A stretch of DNA of 34,515 nucleotides from Mnemiopsis leidyi (GCA_000226015.1 JH153031.1:174256-208770); one strand, 5' to 3'; counted from the first letter of the stretch, positions 1-13,874 are shown. Notes: generated by a model from the sequence alone, not told the origin. Translations and numbers: made by a program.

Positions 1-133
1 CGTGTTGCACCTAGAGAGGTGAAATTAGGCTTAAAAGATGCGGAATCAGCATGTTTATATTGAACTTATGAACATACTTGGGGTCTAAAATGATTACTTT
101 TGACAAAAATCGCAAAAAACACATTTTTCATGC

Positions 134-147
134 GTTTCCATGGCAAC
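134..147 (+). promoter_or_regulatory. X-box (RFX site) in left foldback arm
   Basis: GTTTCCATGGCAAC matches the palindromic RFX X-box with an intact CCATGG centre. The right arm carries the same site in reverse orientation. Binding is inferred from the motif only. Confidence 0.45.
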
Positions 148-218
148 CGCGCCCCAAAATTTCCATTTTCAGGCGAAATTTTCAGTGAAACTATGTTATG
201 ATAGGAATAAACAATAAA

Positions 219-614
219 TCATCGTAGAATGAATATTATACCTAGGTGACATTCCAGTTTAGCAGACATAGCCTGCTTAAATACGTCAAATGGTGGATAG
301 TGCATTTTCTTCAACTCTTTCAGAAGAGCCAGGTCGTTGACCGCACTAACTAAATGGGGACTCTGGGTCCATAGTCTGATATAGAGGATGATGTAAAACA
401 CTACCAGGTTTGAATGAGCTGCAAATTCCTCCTTTTTCATTGCCCCTAGTCGTATCGACTGCGAGCCAAAGAGTGCAACTTCTATTGAGCAGATGATGCA
501 CTTCATCCACCTAGCAGAGCTTATACTATACTTCCTACGTACGATGATGGTTAGATAGGTAATATGATTCATGATAAGTTGATAAATCAGTAAAGTGGAT
601 CCCAACCCAAACAT
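219..614 (-). pseudogene. ORF conserved in both foldback arms, left copy (unknown)
   Basis: A 131-codon open frame on the minus strand. Its last roughly 98 codons match the plus-strand open frame at 1855-2151 in the other arm, including the stretches MKKEEFAAHSNLVVFYIILY and ALLKELKKMHYPPF. The two differ by substitutions and one in-frame three-residue indel. I recognise no domain. It may be a captured exon or simply an open frame preserved because the arms are similar. It is not supported as an expressed gene. Confidence 0.3.
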
Positions 615-1755
615 CTTGAAACATGAATCAAACCCGCTGACAAAGGACTACTATACAACTACCACTCTACAACTATTCGTCCTTTGTGCCGGATACAACA
701 AAAACTGACCTGATACTCCAATCCTAGAGGAGTGCGCTAAGGGCATTTGCCTATGCAATATTTTTCGGTTGACTCAGCCGAATGAAACTGCAATTGAGGG
801 TTAAGTGAGGAGGGTCTCCGTTAAAAGATCTAGAATCTTCCAGAAGCGCCTTCAGTATAACTGTAAAAGCCTGGGTACTGGTGGAACAAAAACAAATACA
901 ACTTATTCCACCTGGATATCACTGTCTTGAAGAACAAGTTCACATTTAATGGGTTTTCCACTCATCTTATCCATATGTACATTGGAGCTGTGCTTTGACG
1001 ACATCATGCCAACATCAGTCAGCCAAGCCCAAGCACAATGGACGTTCCTCACAAAGAAGTACTGGTCATCAGGCGATGCCTTAGAACCCATTCGGCATCA
1101 GCTACTGGAGTAGCCTTCTTGTAGTGGATCATACAACGAAAAACCCACCTCTGTTTGATTTAAGGCTGACAACAGAACCCTGCTTGGTGGGTCTCGAGGA
1201 GTGTTTAATGTATAGCCTTGAATTTTGTACTATTGCCACTGTATAGGCGGGCTCTTAGTGCTGTTATTCTAAAGTAAATTTATTTTGGTATTGGTTGCCT
1301 GTGGCTGGGCTTTTTGCAGAATAAGACGTTTGTTTTCTGGGAACAGAATATAGTGACGAATTCCAAACTCACCCTTTTGAGGTCTGACTACAGGGAGATG
1401 GTAGTTCTCCCCGGATCCTTTAAGGTGAACTTCCGCCCAGTGTTACTCACAAGATCATGCTCAGGTGGATTATAAGCTTACCATAAATTCTTAAGTACAG
1501 TGGTGAATTACAATCTTAAAACGTGGTTAAGAACTGTTTTGATCTGCTTTATCAACTAATCATTTTTTGTATTTAGTATTCGTTACACCTGTACCCAAGC
1601 TTTTACGATTATACTGAAGGGGCTCCTGGAAGATTCTAGATCTTTTAACGGAGACCCTCCTCATTTAACCCTCAATCACGGTTTCCCGGTCATTCGACTG
1701 AGTCGACCAATGGAGATTGCATTGGCAAATGCCCTTAGTGCACTCCTCTAGGATT

Positions 1756-1830
1756 GGCGGATCTGGGAATGGAACCCCCGATCTTCTGCATAGAATGTCG
1801 GGGCAGATACCACTACACCACTAACCCATT
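1756..1830 (-). ncRNA. tRNA-like block (tRNA pseudogene or SINE head)
   Basis: Read on the minus strand, this block has an A-box-like TAGTGGTGTAGTGG and, about 33 bases further on, a B-box-like GGTTCCATTCC (one mismatch at the purine position). CCCCGA pairs with TCGGGG between them. Acceptor pairing is poor unless extra bases are allowed at the 3' side, so it is not a good functional tRNA. It is present only in the right arm, so it inserted after the arms formed or was lost from the other. A degraded tRNA or the pol III promoter of a SINE are both possible. Confidence 0.35.
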
Positions 1831-1854
1831 GGTAGTATAAGCTCTGCTAGGTGG

Positions 1855-2151
1855 ATGCAGTGCATCATCTGCTCAATAGAAGTTGCACTCTTTGGTTCGC
1901 AGTTGATACAACTAGGGACAATGAAAAAGGAGGAATTTGCAGCTCATTCAAACCTGGTAGTGTTTTACATCATCCTCTATATCAGACTATGGACCCAGAG
2001 CCACGTTTTACTTTTAGCCGACAGTGCGGTCAACGACCTGGCGCTTCTGAAAGAGTTGAAGAAAATGCACTATCCGCCATTTGAGGTATTTAAGCAGGCT
2101 ATGTCTGCTAAACTGGAATGTAACCTATGTATAATATTCATTCTACGATAA
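1855..2151 (+). pseudogene. ORF conserved in both foldback arms, right copy (unknown)
   Basis: A 98-codon frame in the right arm, matching the minus-strand frame at 219-614. The in-frame indel lies near residue 50, where this copy has HVLLLADSAVND and the left copy has PHLVSAVND. Both end in IIFILR followed by a stop at the equivalent place. No family is recognised. A short ORF inside a repeat arm is weak evidence of function, but retention of frame across an indel is mildly suggestive. Confidence 0.3.
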
Positions 2152-2221
2152 TTTGTTGTTTTTTCTCTCATAACATAGTTTTACTGAAAATTTCACCTGA
2201 AAATGGAAATTTTGGGGTGCG

Positions 2222-2235
2222 GTTGCCATGGAAAC
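2222..2235 (+). promoter_or_regulatory. Canonical X-box (RFX site) in right foldback arm
   Basis: GTTGCCATGGAAAC is the textbook X-box. A third, slightly weaker copy, GTTGTCATGGAAAC, lies at 2415-2428 just outside the arm. RFX factors classically regulate ciliary genes. The IFT140 exons in this window are about 5 kb away, but a link is speculation. Confidence 0.45.
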
Positions 2236-2373
2236 GCATGAAAAATGTGTTTTTTGCGATTTTTGTCAAAAGTAATCATTTTAGACCCCAAGTATGTTCA
2301 TAAGTTCAATATAAACATGTTGATTCCGCATCTTTTAAGCCTAATTTCACCTCTCCAGGTGCAACAGGTCCCG

Positions 2374-2947
2374 AGATATCGAATTTTCTTCATTTTTGAG
2401 GACCCGCGAGACGCGTTGTCATGGAAACGGGTTGGGGAAACCCTAAACATCAAAATTTTCGAAAAAAATTTTTTTTGGTTGCTATTTACCTCCATGGGGA
2501 TGTATAAAAAACTTTCCAAGATAATCCGAGGAAAAAGTGAAAATCCAGGTCAGTCTAGCGCCCGCAACAAATAGCGATTCATAAACAGATTTTGAGGATT
2601 TACATAAATTATAATATGAATAGGCAGCAAACTGAGCAACTTTTCAGCCTTATTTATATTGAGGTATCAGGTAAACTGATGAAAAAACTCTTTGTTGGGG
2701 CCAGGGCTTTCTGAGTTTCTGGTTTCCTACATCGATGACCTATGGCTAAAACTGAAAACTTTGCACTGGCTCATCGAGTGACGCTATTCTCAATCAATTG
2801 TCCAATTGGGCGTGATCGTATAAAGTAAGTGAATTAAGTAGACAGAAGTTAAGTAGTACTAGGTAGGTACATTTGTACATGTACCAGTTTCAATAAGTGC
2901 AAACCGTACTTCCAAATATGAAATACCAGTCAGAATTGCAGAATGAT
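2374..2947. other. Intergenic stretch, no gene recognised
   Basis: AT-rich sequence between the foldback element and the first dispersed palindromic repeat. It holds the X-box-like site at 2415-2428. Short open frames here have no recognisable similarity. Confidence 0.5.
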
Positions 2948-3445
2948 TGAATGACGATTCTAGGTCCGAAGTGGACTGTTGTCCGGATCCGCAAATTCGG
3001 TTTTTGCCTTTCGGACAAGAGTCAATTTGGCGGACCCTTCTTCGAATTTTTGTTACAATTTGCAATAATACAATAACCATGTCAAATGGCTTTCGGAATT
3101 TCGGACTAAAGTCCGATTCGGACAACCGACAACAGCCCAATCGGTGGACTCTTGACCGAACACAAACTGCATGAGTGCTTGTTAACATTTTTTAGAGAGA
3201 TGGGTTGACCTCGGATTATCTATATCCTACCTCGTTTTGTCACAAGAGCCCGACGAAAAATTTCATGACATTTTCCGCTTCCGTCGTGAGGAATTGCGAT
3301 GTCGCAATGAAATTATGAAATGCGACCTCCCGTGCAGGGGGTGTTCAGACAATACACATTTTCATTTTTCCCTTGACTCCCATCAGTGGCCACGTGACCC
3401 AGACGCTTGTCCGAATGAGAACGTGCGCCGCTAAGTTCATTAGAG
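2948..3445. repeat. Dispersed palindromic repeat, copy 1 (diverged)
   Basis: The segment matches 24646-24975 block for block: the opening GACGATTCTAGG, several GGAC...GTCC palindromes, the interior ATGGCTTTCGG, the ACACAAACTGCATGAGTGCT block, and the closing GCTTGTCCG and GCCGCTAAGTTCA-like blocks. This copy is more degenerate. It carries no coding capacity that I recognise. A small non-autonomous element or satellite-derived repeat is likely. Confidence 0.7.
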
Positions 3446-6193
3446 ATTATGCTCTGGCGTTCATTGCCATCTCAAAACTTAGCTTCGGAGTTTCTTTGTT
3501 ACTTTAAGAGGTTATTCCTCACTATCGAACTTGATATTATCGAAGAGTCTCGAGAACATTGGCAAAGCCTGGCAGAGTCCACCTACGGTTACCTTGAATG
3601 ACCATGACCAGAATAACGTGAATCCATGTCTTTAGTCATGATCGCTACTACATCGGTGTGAAGCCTGTGTATTGTCTATTATTGAACACTTCGTACCCTG
3701 GACGATGACCAAGATGTAATTTGAATTTCTGTATTGTGCTCTCTCTATCCTTCTGTCGTGAGTTGGGATCGCTCAAATTGCCCCTCCAAGTTTATGCTGT
3801 AATCAAATCGTCAGCGCAAGCAATGCCAATCAAATTCCGTCAAAGTCGCTAAGTGGTCGGCAGACTTTGTAACAACGAAATAGAGCAGAATCAGTGTAAC
3901 CAAAAAATCCTCTGATTTCACAGTTTTATCGGATTAGCGGTTTTCGATGTCTTTGGTACATGCAAAATTGGAGGATGCTCCTATAAATTTCGTCTGGCTG
4001 TATGTTTTCAGGTTTTCTTTTTTGTTCAATATTATTCGATATTCGTTGATAATTGAAGTGTCAGACTTTTATATAGTTTAAATGTTTGATACTTATGTTT
4101 GGAAAGCTAAAATTGCGGTGTTGGTTATCCGTTATTCTCCCAACATCTCCACGAGTTCACCGAATACCAAACAAATTTGGTTGGTATTTCTTGCTTACTT
4201 ACAAGGTCTCTGTAAAAATATAACAATCAAGTAATCGTTTTTTAATTCCTTTCTTAGTACCGCTTATTCCTTGGTTTTATTAAAAATATTTTTCCTTTAG
4301 TTTGAGCTCCTACGGCATACATCTATAAGCTGTATTTACTATTTAGTTTGATTCAATAGGATAGTTTGATACGTATAAACATTCTATTTGGGACCATCTT
4401 TAATAATACAATCAGACTGTTCACTACGTATATTCACTTCACGTAATTTTTTCGAGTTTTGAGAAGCCAGGTTTAAGCAGTCAAAGTTTTTTGATGTTAC
4501 CAATTCCACCGCCAACCCGTTAACGAGGGCTGATTCACTGATTAAGTACGGATAATGCTTATTGGACTGTGACAGGGAGCCTCATAACAAGAGTGTGTCA
4601 ACTTTATGTATTATCTGTTAACGAGGTACCCCCACCCCCAATCAGTATAAGTACAAGTCAAACCTGAAGATCTCCAAATTAGCGTGAAGACCTTCTAGTG
4701 CCATGTTTACCCGGCAAATCTTACCATTAGCGGTAAAAATATGTAAGTTTGTCGAAGCCGTCGCAGTCCTCTACAAAATTAGAAGTCGTTCGTGCCAAAT
4801 GTTCAGTTGTGCGTTTCGTGAGAAAGTTGCAGTAGTAACTTTGTGTTTTAAAGTCGTTCAAGCACTGCCAGCGATAGAGAAGTCCCGGCGGAGTTAGACA
4901 TGTGTGGAATTTGGATGTTTGTGTGCGGTTTGATGTGAACGTTGCGGTTATACCGTGACCGTGCGCCGTGCAATGTGGGTACCATCTACACAGAACACCG
5001 CATTTAGCGGCAATACTCCATTCCCTTGTCATATTTCGTCGATTCTAGTTCTTCTAACTTTGTATAACTTTCCGCGTGTTGTCATACTCTCTGCAGTTGA
5101 GTGTGATTGGCAAAACGAAATTCTACTTGATATTTTTGAAATATTTTACCGGCCACCAACTCGCTATGTTCAAACATTCCAGCAACTGGTAAACCTGCAG
5201 TTTTAGATGAGACCTGGGACGACCTGCAATCTGTTGTTTTATAAAGTCCAACATGTTTATTGTTTACTAAAGCGTGGACTTAGACGAACTTAAACATTGT
5301 GTGCGTCTAATCTTGTACATCCCGAGGTTTACTGCCTGTACAAAGTTTGCTTGTGATCTTTGTCAATCTGAGCCTATAAGCTTAGCGTGTAGCTCTACAT
5401 TTACCGACAGATAGCACATTATTCAGGACTTTTCTGTGTCCGCCCCTTCTTTAGTTATTTCACTCTTAAATCATCAATGTACCTTCCATTTCGCCATTTT
5501 AAGATTTTACGTCATATATTTTCATGAAATTTTAATAAAAAAATCTGACCCTTTGACTGCAACATGTATGATTATATTAAGATGGTTATGTAATAACAAT
5601 ATTTGTCATCTCCACATGCTCGACATATCAGTTCTAATATTAAAAGTCACATTATTGATCAATGCTGTGATTACTGTTGAGCAGTGTGACTCTTCTGGAT
5701 CGAGTTATTGGATCTCACTCTAATTTCCTGCGTTCTTTCCTCGAGCGTCCGTTCTTGTTCTTCTAGTTATCTGACTTTGTTTTAGAGGCATCCAATCTGT
5801 ATGTTAGTAGGTTGTATTGGACCGTTTGCTGTTCTCTGTCCAAGAAGTCTATTTGATCGTGATTTCTTTGTAGTGGCACACGCCCTACACTAAAAGTAGA
5901 AATTAACTTACTCAAATTATATTAGCATCAAAACATTAGTGTCAAAACCGTCTAACTGCTCAATGCTTAAACAGTTTTGAACTGTAGTTCTTTAACCATG
6001 CCCGTTTACCGGTTTAGCCTTATCTGGTCCTCTGCTTAATGCTACACGGCTTGTAAACAGAGATCGGCCAGATAAGGGCGGTCCATGTAGGTTAACACCG
6101 TGCATTCAAGTATACAAAAGCTATAATTGCTAAAATACAGTTTTGCTCACTGTTCTTGGTCATGTTCTCAGTACAATATCATGTAACTTTTCA
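3446..6193. other. Long intergenic or intronic stretch without recognised exons
   Basis: I checked this region for upstream exons of IFT140 and found none I could recognise. It contains AT-rich sequence, scattered short open frames without family similarity, and a strong hairpin at 6018-6077. If IFT140 is intact, this is probably inside one of its introns. Confidence 0.4.
6018..6077. repeat. Hairpin-forming inverted repeat
   Basis: CCTTATCTGG (6018-6027) followed by CTCTG (6030-6034) pairs with CAGAG (6058-6062) and CCAGATAAGG (6068-6077). The loop is about 23 bases. It may be a miniature transposon relic or a structured RNA element. Confidence 0.6.
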
Positions 6194-6262
6194 AGTGACA
6201 CCACTAGCTCTAGTAACTTTACTTATAGGTGACACCAATATCTTTAGTAACCACTATCTCTA
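6194..6262 (+). repeat. Degenerate short repeats just upstream of profilin start
   Basis: Three imperfect iterations of a motif close to GTGACACCACTAGCTCTAGT lie in the roughly 90 bases before the profilin ATG. They fall in the expected promoter or 5' UTR. No known binding site is assigned. Confidence 0.5.
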
Positions 6263-6281
6263 GCTTACACCGTCTGACTCC

Positions 6282-6689
6282 ATGTCGTACTCGTGTGACG
6301 CTGACCTACACTCCCTGATAAACTCCACAGCTGGACTCTGCGACTCCGGTATGATATTCTGTAAAGACGGTTCCATGTGGTGCTCTCCTGACCACCCCTA
6401 CGCTCTTACCCTCTCGGCGGACGAAGTAAAGAGGATAGGACGAGAACTAACAAACAAGGATTTCAGTGGAGACAGGGTCCAGGTTAACGGTGTAGTGTAC
6501 CTCCCTGAGCCAGGAGAGTGGGGGGATGTCTTGGTGGTACAGCACCAGGGGACAGACTGGGTCTACATGAAGTCTACTAACTGTGCCGTCGTTGTAGCTC
6601 ACTCCACGTCACGTGACAAGTGCGATCAGAATAAAATAGCTGGGGCAGTCAACGAAATAGCTACATCTCTGAAGAAACTGGGGTTGTGA
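6282..6689 (+). CDS. Profilin (actin-monomer binding protein), intronless
   Basis: A 135-residue single-exon protein of normal profilin length (about 125-140). Profilins bind G-actin, promote ADP/ATP exchange and deliver actin to formins and other poly-proline proteins in the cytoplasm. The N-terminal helix region (residues about 5-20) is followed by the strand GMIFCKDGSMWC, then LTLSADEVKRIG (the helix seen in animal profilins), a central VQVNGVVYLP strand, and a C-terminal helix, IAGAVNEIATSLKKLGL, of the kind that packs on the poly-proline site. The start is the only ATG giving the full N-terminal helix. It lies on the same strand as, and about 515 bases before, the first recognised IFT140 exon. 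That, and its lack of introns, suggest either a gene nested in an IFT140 intron or a retrocopy. Sequence is distant from vertebrate profilins but the fold pattern is clear. Confidence 0.85.
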   Translation: MSYSCDADLHSLINSTAGLCDSGMIFCKDGSMWCSPDHPYALTLSADEVKRIGRELTNKDFSGDRVQVNGVVYLPEPGEWGDVLVVQHQGTDWVYMKSTNCAVVVAHSTSRDKCDQNKIAGAVNEIATSLKKLGL

Positions 6690-7204
6690 TACTGACAATC
6701 TGCGACATAGCTGACTTATTGATCATAAGTCTTCTATAAGCTGTTAAATATTGAACTAACGAGGAATAATGCAATATGCCAATTTGCTAAAATTGCTGTT
6801 TGGTTGTCGTGAAAGCCAACTTTATGAGTTCCACTGTTAACGAACTACGCTCTGAGATTTTCATTTTTCTGGTAAATTTTTCAGACTGTGTCATCATTCT
6901 TTAGGTATATCTAAGCGTGAAATATTTCAAGTCGATTTTAAAGTTAACTGTGTATTCATTTGTTGAAAGTGCACAAACTTTGGTGTTTCAATTTTCCCAC
7001 TTGTCTGATGTATAAGCGATAGACAGGAAACCATATAGCTCTTTTTCATGAAAGAGAAAAATGAATTGCCCGCTTAAATTAATTTCATTCATCTATACAC
7101 CGAGGAAAAGACACAAAATATAATTAGGGAGCTTCTTATTTAGAACGCTGCTTTACTAACAAAGTGTAAACCTACTTTAACGCTAACGGCTGTGTGTGTT
7201 ACAG

Positions 7205-8444
7205 AGGTTAGACTGGAGGAAAGACCCGGAGATTATGAAGAACATTATAACTTTCTACACGAAGGGACGAGCGTTGGAATCTTTGTCAGGGTTCTACGAC
7301 GCGTGTGCTCAGGTCAGTGCCCTGATATGCCATGATACATGTTGTTCAGCTTCTTTGTAGGTAGATTGACCTTCCATCAAATATTCAAGTCGAATCTCAC
7401 ATTATCAAGAATGCGACTTAATTGAGTCTAACATATTGAAGTAAACCCTAATTCCAAGGTTGAGATCGACGAATACCAAAACTACGAGAAAGCTCTCGGA
7501 GCACTCTCTGAAGCTCTCAAGTGCCTAAACAAGGCCAAGATGCAGGATGTGTCGAGTCAAGAAGCCAAGATTAACTTCCTGAAGAGGCGGATATCTCTTC
7601 TCAAGAAATTTGTTCAGGCTAGAAGGTTCGTTCGCTGTTTTATTTGTCATTATCAATGTTTAGTGATTATCTTGAAAACAGTTTAAGTTTATTCTAGGTC
7701 CAATGCTGGTGCCTATTGTAAAACTTATCTAATTCCCTAATTTATTTTAAAAACAGTTTAAGTTTATTCTAGGTCCGATGCTGGTGCCTATTTTGAAATT
7801 TTTCAAATTCTCTAATTTATCTTTCTACACTTCCATCACTGCACAGTCCGGCCCTTAATAACACACATAACAGGACTTACGAGGAGGAAGATGTGGATGA
7901 AGCGATGAAGCAGTGTCTGCTCTTGTTGGAAGAGCCGGACTTAGACACTGGAGTGAGATCGGGAGACATCTACGGCTTCATGGTGGAGCACTACGCTAGT
8001 GCTGGTGACTTCCAGAAGGTTTGTCTCTTGTCCGTCGGGCTTGTCATGACAACTTTCTTTAGTTGGATAGAGGTGTAAGTATTGGTTGCGGTGTAGTTAT
8101 TGACAACTAGCTTAGTGTCAGTGCTTATGATTGATCGAGTCAATTATCAGTAAAAACAGAAAACTTACCCAAACTTTGTCACCTTGATATATAAAGGTGA
8201 CTAAGTTTGGGTAAGTTTTCTATTTTTACATAGATGTAAATTGACTTCCCTGCAGGCGTATCACCTTGTCCAAGAGCTAAAGCAGCGACTCCCAAACGCT
8301 TCCCTAGCTTACTACGTAAACAACACAGTGTTAGAACAGATAAAGAGAAATGTAGGTCTAGACGAGCATACTATTGGTGATGCTGAGACTCCTGGAATTG
8401 AAGAAGAGATTGAGGAGGATATACCAGAGGACTTTGGGTTTTGA
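7205..8444 (+). CDS. IFT140: Intraflagellar transport protein 140, C-terminal four exons
   Basis: Exons 7205-7312, 7459-7625, 7874-8018 and 8256-8444 join in frame (phases 0, 2, 0) into about 203 residues that match the C-terminus of IFT140, a core subunit of IFT complex A driving retrograde transport in cilia. Diagnostic stretches are [60 protein letters not shown] and [20 protein letters not shown], all in the TPR-like helical region. The end is a short acidic tail ([14 protein letters not shown]) also seen in relatives. The WD40 repeats and most of the TPR region (well over 1000 residues) are not in the window. The second intron has an unusual GTTCGT donor. No start codon belongs to this fragment; it begins at a splice acceptor. 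Confidence 0.9.
7673..7820. repeat. Tandem duplication in IFT140 intron, 75-base period
   Basis: Two imperfect copies of a unit containing GTTTAAGTTTATTCTAGGTC begin at about 7681 and 7756. They differ by a few substitutions in the second half. The duplication is confined to the intron between the second and third recognised exons. Confidence 0.8.
8150..8229. repeat. Near-perfect 80-base hairpin in last IFT140 intron
   Basis: The 5' arm (8150-8186) contains GAAAACTTACCCAAACTT and GTCACCTT; the 3' arm (8193-8229) contains the complements AAGGTGAC and AAGTTTGGGTAAGTTTTC. Only two or three mismatches occur in a stem of about 36 pairs, and the loop is about 6-8 bases. It ends 26 bases before the last exon. 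A young MITE is most likely; a small-RNA hairpin is possible. Confidence 0.8.
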
Positions 8445-8600
8445 GGATATGAAAAATGATATTCCCTAGGACTTTGAGTTTTGAAAATATGAGAAAATGA
8501 TATATCTGGGGACTTTAGGTTAAAAAGGGAATGCAAGAGGACTTTTTGGTGCAAGAATGAGAAAGTTATCTGAGAATTTCGAGTTTTGAACGATAATATT
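8418..8600 (+). repeat. Degenerate 40-41-base repeats overlapping the IFT140 stop
   Basis: Units start at 8418, 8458 and 8499, each with GATAT followed by a GGACTTT core; a weaker fourth lies near 8535-8590. The first unit encodes the acidic C-terminal tail and stop codon; later units lie in the 3' UTR and carry equivalent TTTTGA stops. Confidence 0.65.
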
Positions 8601-10719
8601 TCCAAATTTCAAAGTTCGCAAGAGGTTGTTAGATTGCCAAGATTTTTTAAATTTAATCATGAACCCTGATGTTTTCTGCGGGTTTCAGTGTAAATATTTG
8701 TATATTTGTATAGCATTTCTCTGTGGGACATGTTGAGCATAGTTCCACAGCCACTTCCAATGTGGCCTTTTCCTTATTTAAATCTGTAAATAAGTTCCCG
8801 TTGTCATGTTTAACGATTATTTATAAGACAGTGTATCAATCTTTAAAACCTTTTTTTCTTTGTTGATGTGAGGATCCAAATGATCAATAATCAATTGATT
8901 GATAATTAGATTTGATTGGTGAAAATTTTCAAGCGGAAGAATCAAAAATTCCGAATTAAAGTGAACTTATTCAACATCAAGGTTACTGTACACAAAAATT
9001 CTCCTTTATACAAATATCATATGTCCACAAATATCATTGATCACAATCACGATTGCAATATTTTCATTCCAATTATACATCTAGTAAAAATCAAGCGTCC
9101 ACCTCCCAACCCCTCAAACGAAAATAACATCGGTTTTATACAATTACATGTTTTAACGTATGTATAATGTACATGAATCAGAAGCTAATTAGTACGACTA
9201 AAAATGGTTCAGACTTTTACATCGTTTTTCCAGACCACCACCAGAACGGTAGATGATAGAAGAAGGATACTCCCCATTACTTGTATTGTCGTCGGTACCT
9301 GGTGTAATGTAGAATTATAATATATATTACAGCGTTGAATTAGGAAACTTTGTTGTTAAATTTAAGAATAACTCCATCAAACTGCATGTTGAAGTTGTAA
9401 TTTGTAATTTGATGTAATTTGTCTAATTCTCCTCCTTCTCTACCGAACCTTTCCTCCTCCTCGATCCTACTCTCCAGCTCCCCTTTCTCCTCCTTCCTTC
9501 GACTTACATTGCACCAATCTTCTTTACCTTCTTATTTTCAGTTCTTTATGATCAATACAGCATCATCTCTTCTGAATTTTATGTCACCAATATTAGTTGC
9601 ATTTGAATTTGGGTTTAGACGATCACATCGCTATTAGTATATCTAGTGTAGTCACTCATCAGTCAACTGAGCTTGATAAGGACAAGGTCACGAGACAGCT
9701 ACAACTACAAGGGATGATTGATGAAGGATAACTGCCTGATTGAGTGTCTGACTCTGAGTAAGTAGGCACGTGCGCGCGCCGCGCACTCCCGTCTCACTCA
9801 GTTGATGGTGTTTGCCTCGCCAGATCACACCAGTGTGACTTTTCCTTTTTCCGTGTGTTTGTTTTTGCGGTCGTCCAACGACGTGACGTGGTGTTACTTG
9901 CTGCTTTCCGGAATGTACACGTCACATGTTCTGTAATCGTTTCCCGTTCCGACGGTCCCAAAACTAAAACCTTTGCTAAATCTTCCTTTTCCTTCCTGGT
10001 CTTGTTTCTAATTCTGCCTTAAATTCATGTCATGTCTTAAGATTTCTTTCTTTAATGTAGCCAGACGTTGAAGATGTGCTGCGGATAGACAAAAAAGAAA
10101 GGTAGAATTAGGACATCTTTTCATGTAGCAGTACTTTGTGCTGTCGTGCTGAGCAATGAGCTGGCTCAGCCTGACGTATTTTAATCAAGCTTAATTAACT
10201 AAGTCTAACGGATGGAATCACTATACCGAACAATAACTTCAGTTAGTGATTGTATCCGCTTTTTGTCGCTCGGACTGTATCCCTAACCGACCGAATCGCT
10301 AACACTAACTTAGTAGTGTCTCTTTCGTTGGGACGGGAGACGGATATCATCCCATCAATAAATTAGTCATTACACAATAACTTAGTCATTACACAATCTA
10401 TTTAATTTTATGATTCAGCCTGCATTTATCGTAAACTATACACTTAGGCTTTGACGTAGTGATTGCCAAATTATTCTTTTACAAAATTCATTTCTCTTAA
10501 TATTTTTGACAGTATAGTTGCGTTTTTTATGGCCATGTGCCACTATCCCTCTGTTGACTGTCTCAGAGTCAAACCATCCAGACTTCTAGTCTAGCTCTAA
10601 AAGTAAAACGTTGTGCCAGTATACCGTAACAAATGTTTATCTGTGTACATATATGTCATTACAATTATGCCATTATCAATTATCTGTTTGGATTTGTCAC
10701 TCAGTAAGACTAAACTGAC
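8601..10719. other. Intergenic region between convergent IFT140 and SLC35G-like genes
   Basis: The region should hold both 3' UTRs and the missing last exon of the SLC35G-like gene, which I could not identify. A CG-rich patch at about 9766-9790 (GTGCGCGCGCCGCGCAC) stands out from the AT-rich background. Nothing else is recognised. Confidence 0.4.

Positions 10720-13874
<3,155 letters not shown>

Larger units (their letters stand above)
1..2366. mobile_element. Foldback element: long imperfect inverted repeat, about 2.4 kb
   Basis: The left arm (about 3-890) is the reverse complement of the right arm (about 1567-2366). Matching blocks run from the outer ends (1-215 with 2160-2366), through 220-535 with 1832-2155, to 720-890 with 1567-1757; roughly 680 bases between the arms are unpaired. 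The arms differ by many substitutions and by two insertions: about 185 bases in the left arm near 535-720, and a tRNA-like block at 1756-1830 in the right arm. The left end coincides with the window edge, so the element could extend further. No transposase was recognised. Long arms with a non-coding centre fit a foldback or long-TIR non-autonomous DNA transposon; an inverted segmental duplication is the alternative. Confidence 0.75.

Noticed and set aside
4703..5206. Overlapping short open frames as a gene
   Set aside because: No domain, no consistent splice sites, frames on both strands of similar length.
9658..9732. Possible short exon reading TELDKDKVTRQLQLQGMIDEG then stop
   Set aside because: Looks coding in composition and follows an AG, but no partner exon or family could be recognised.
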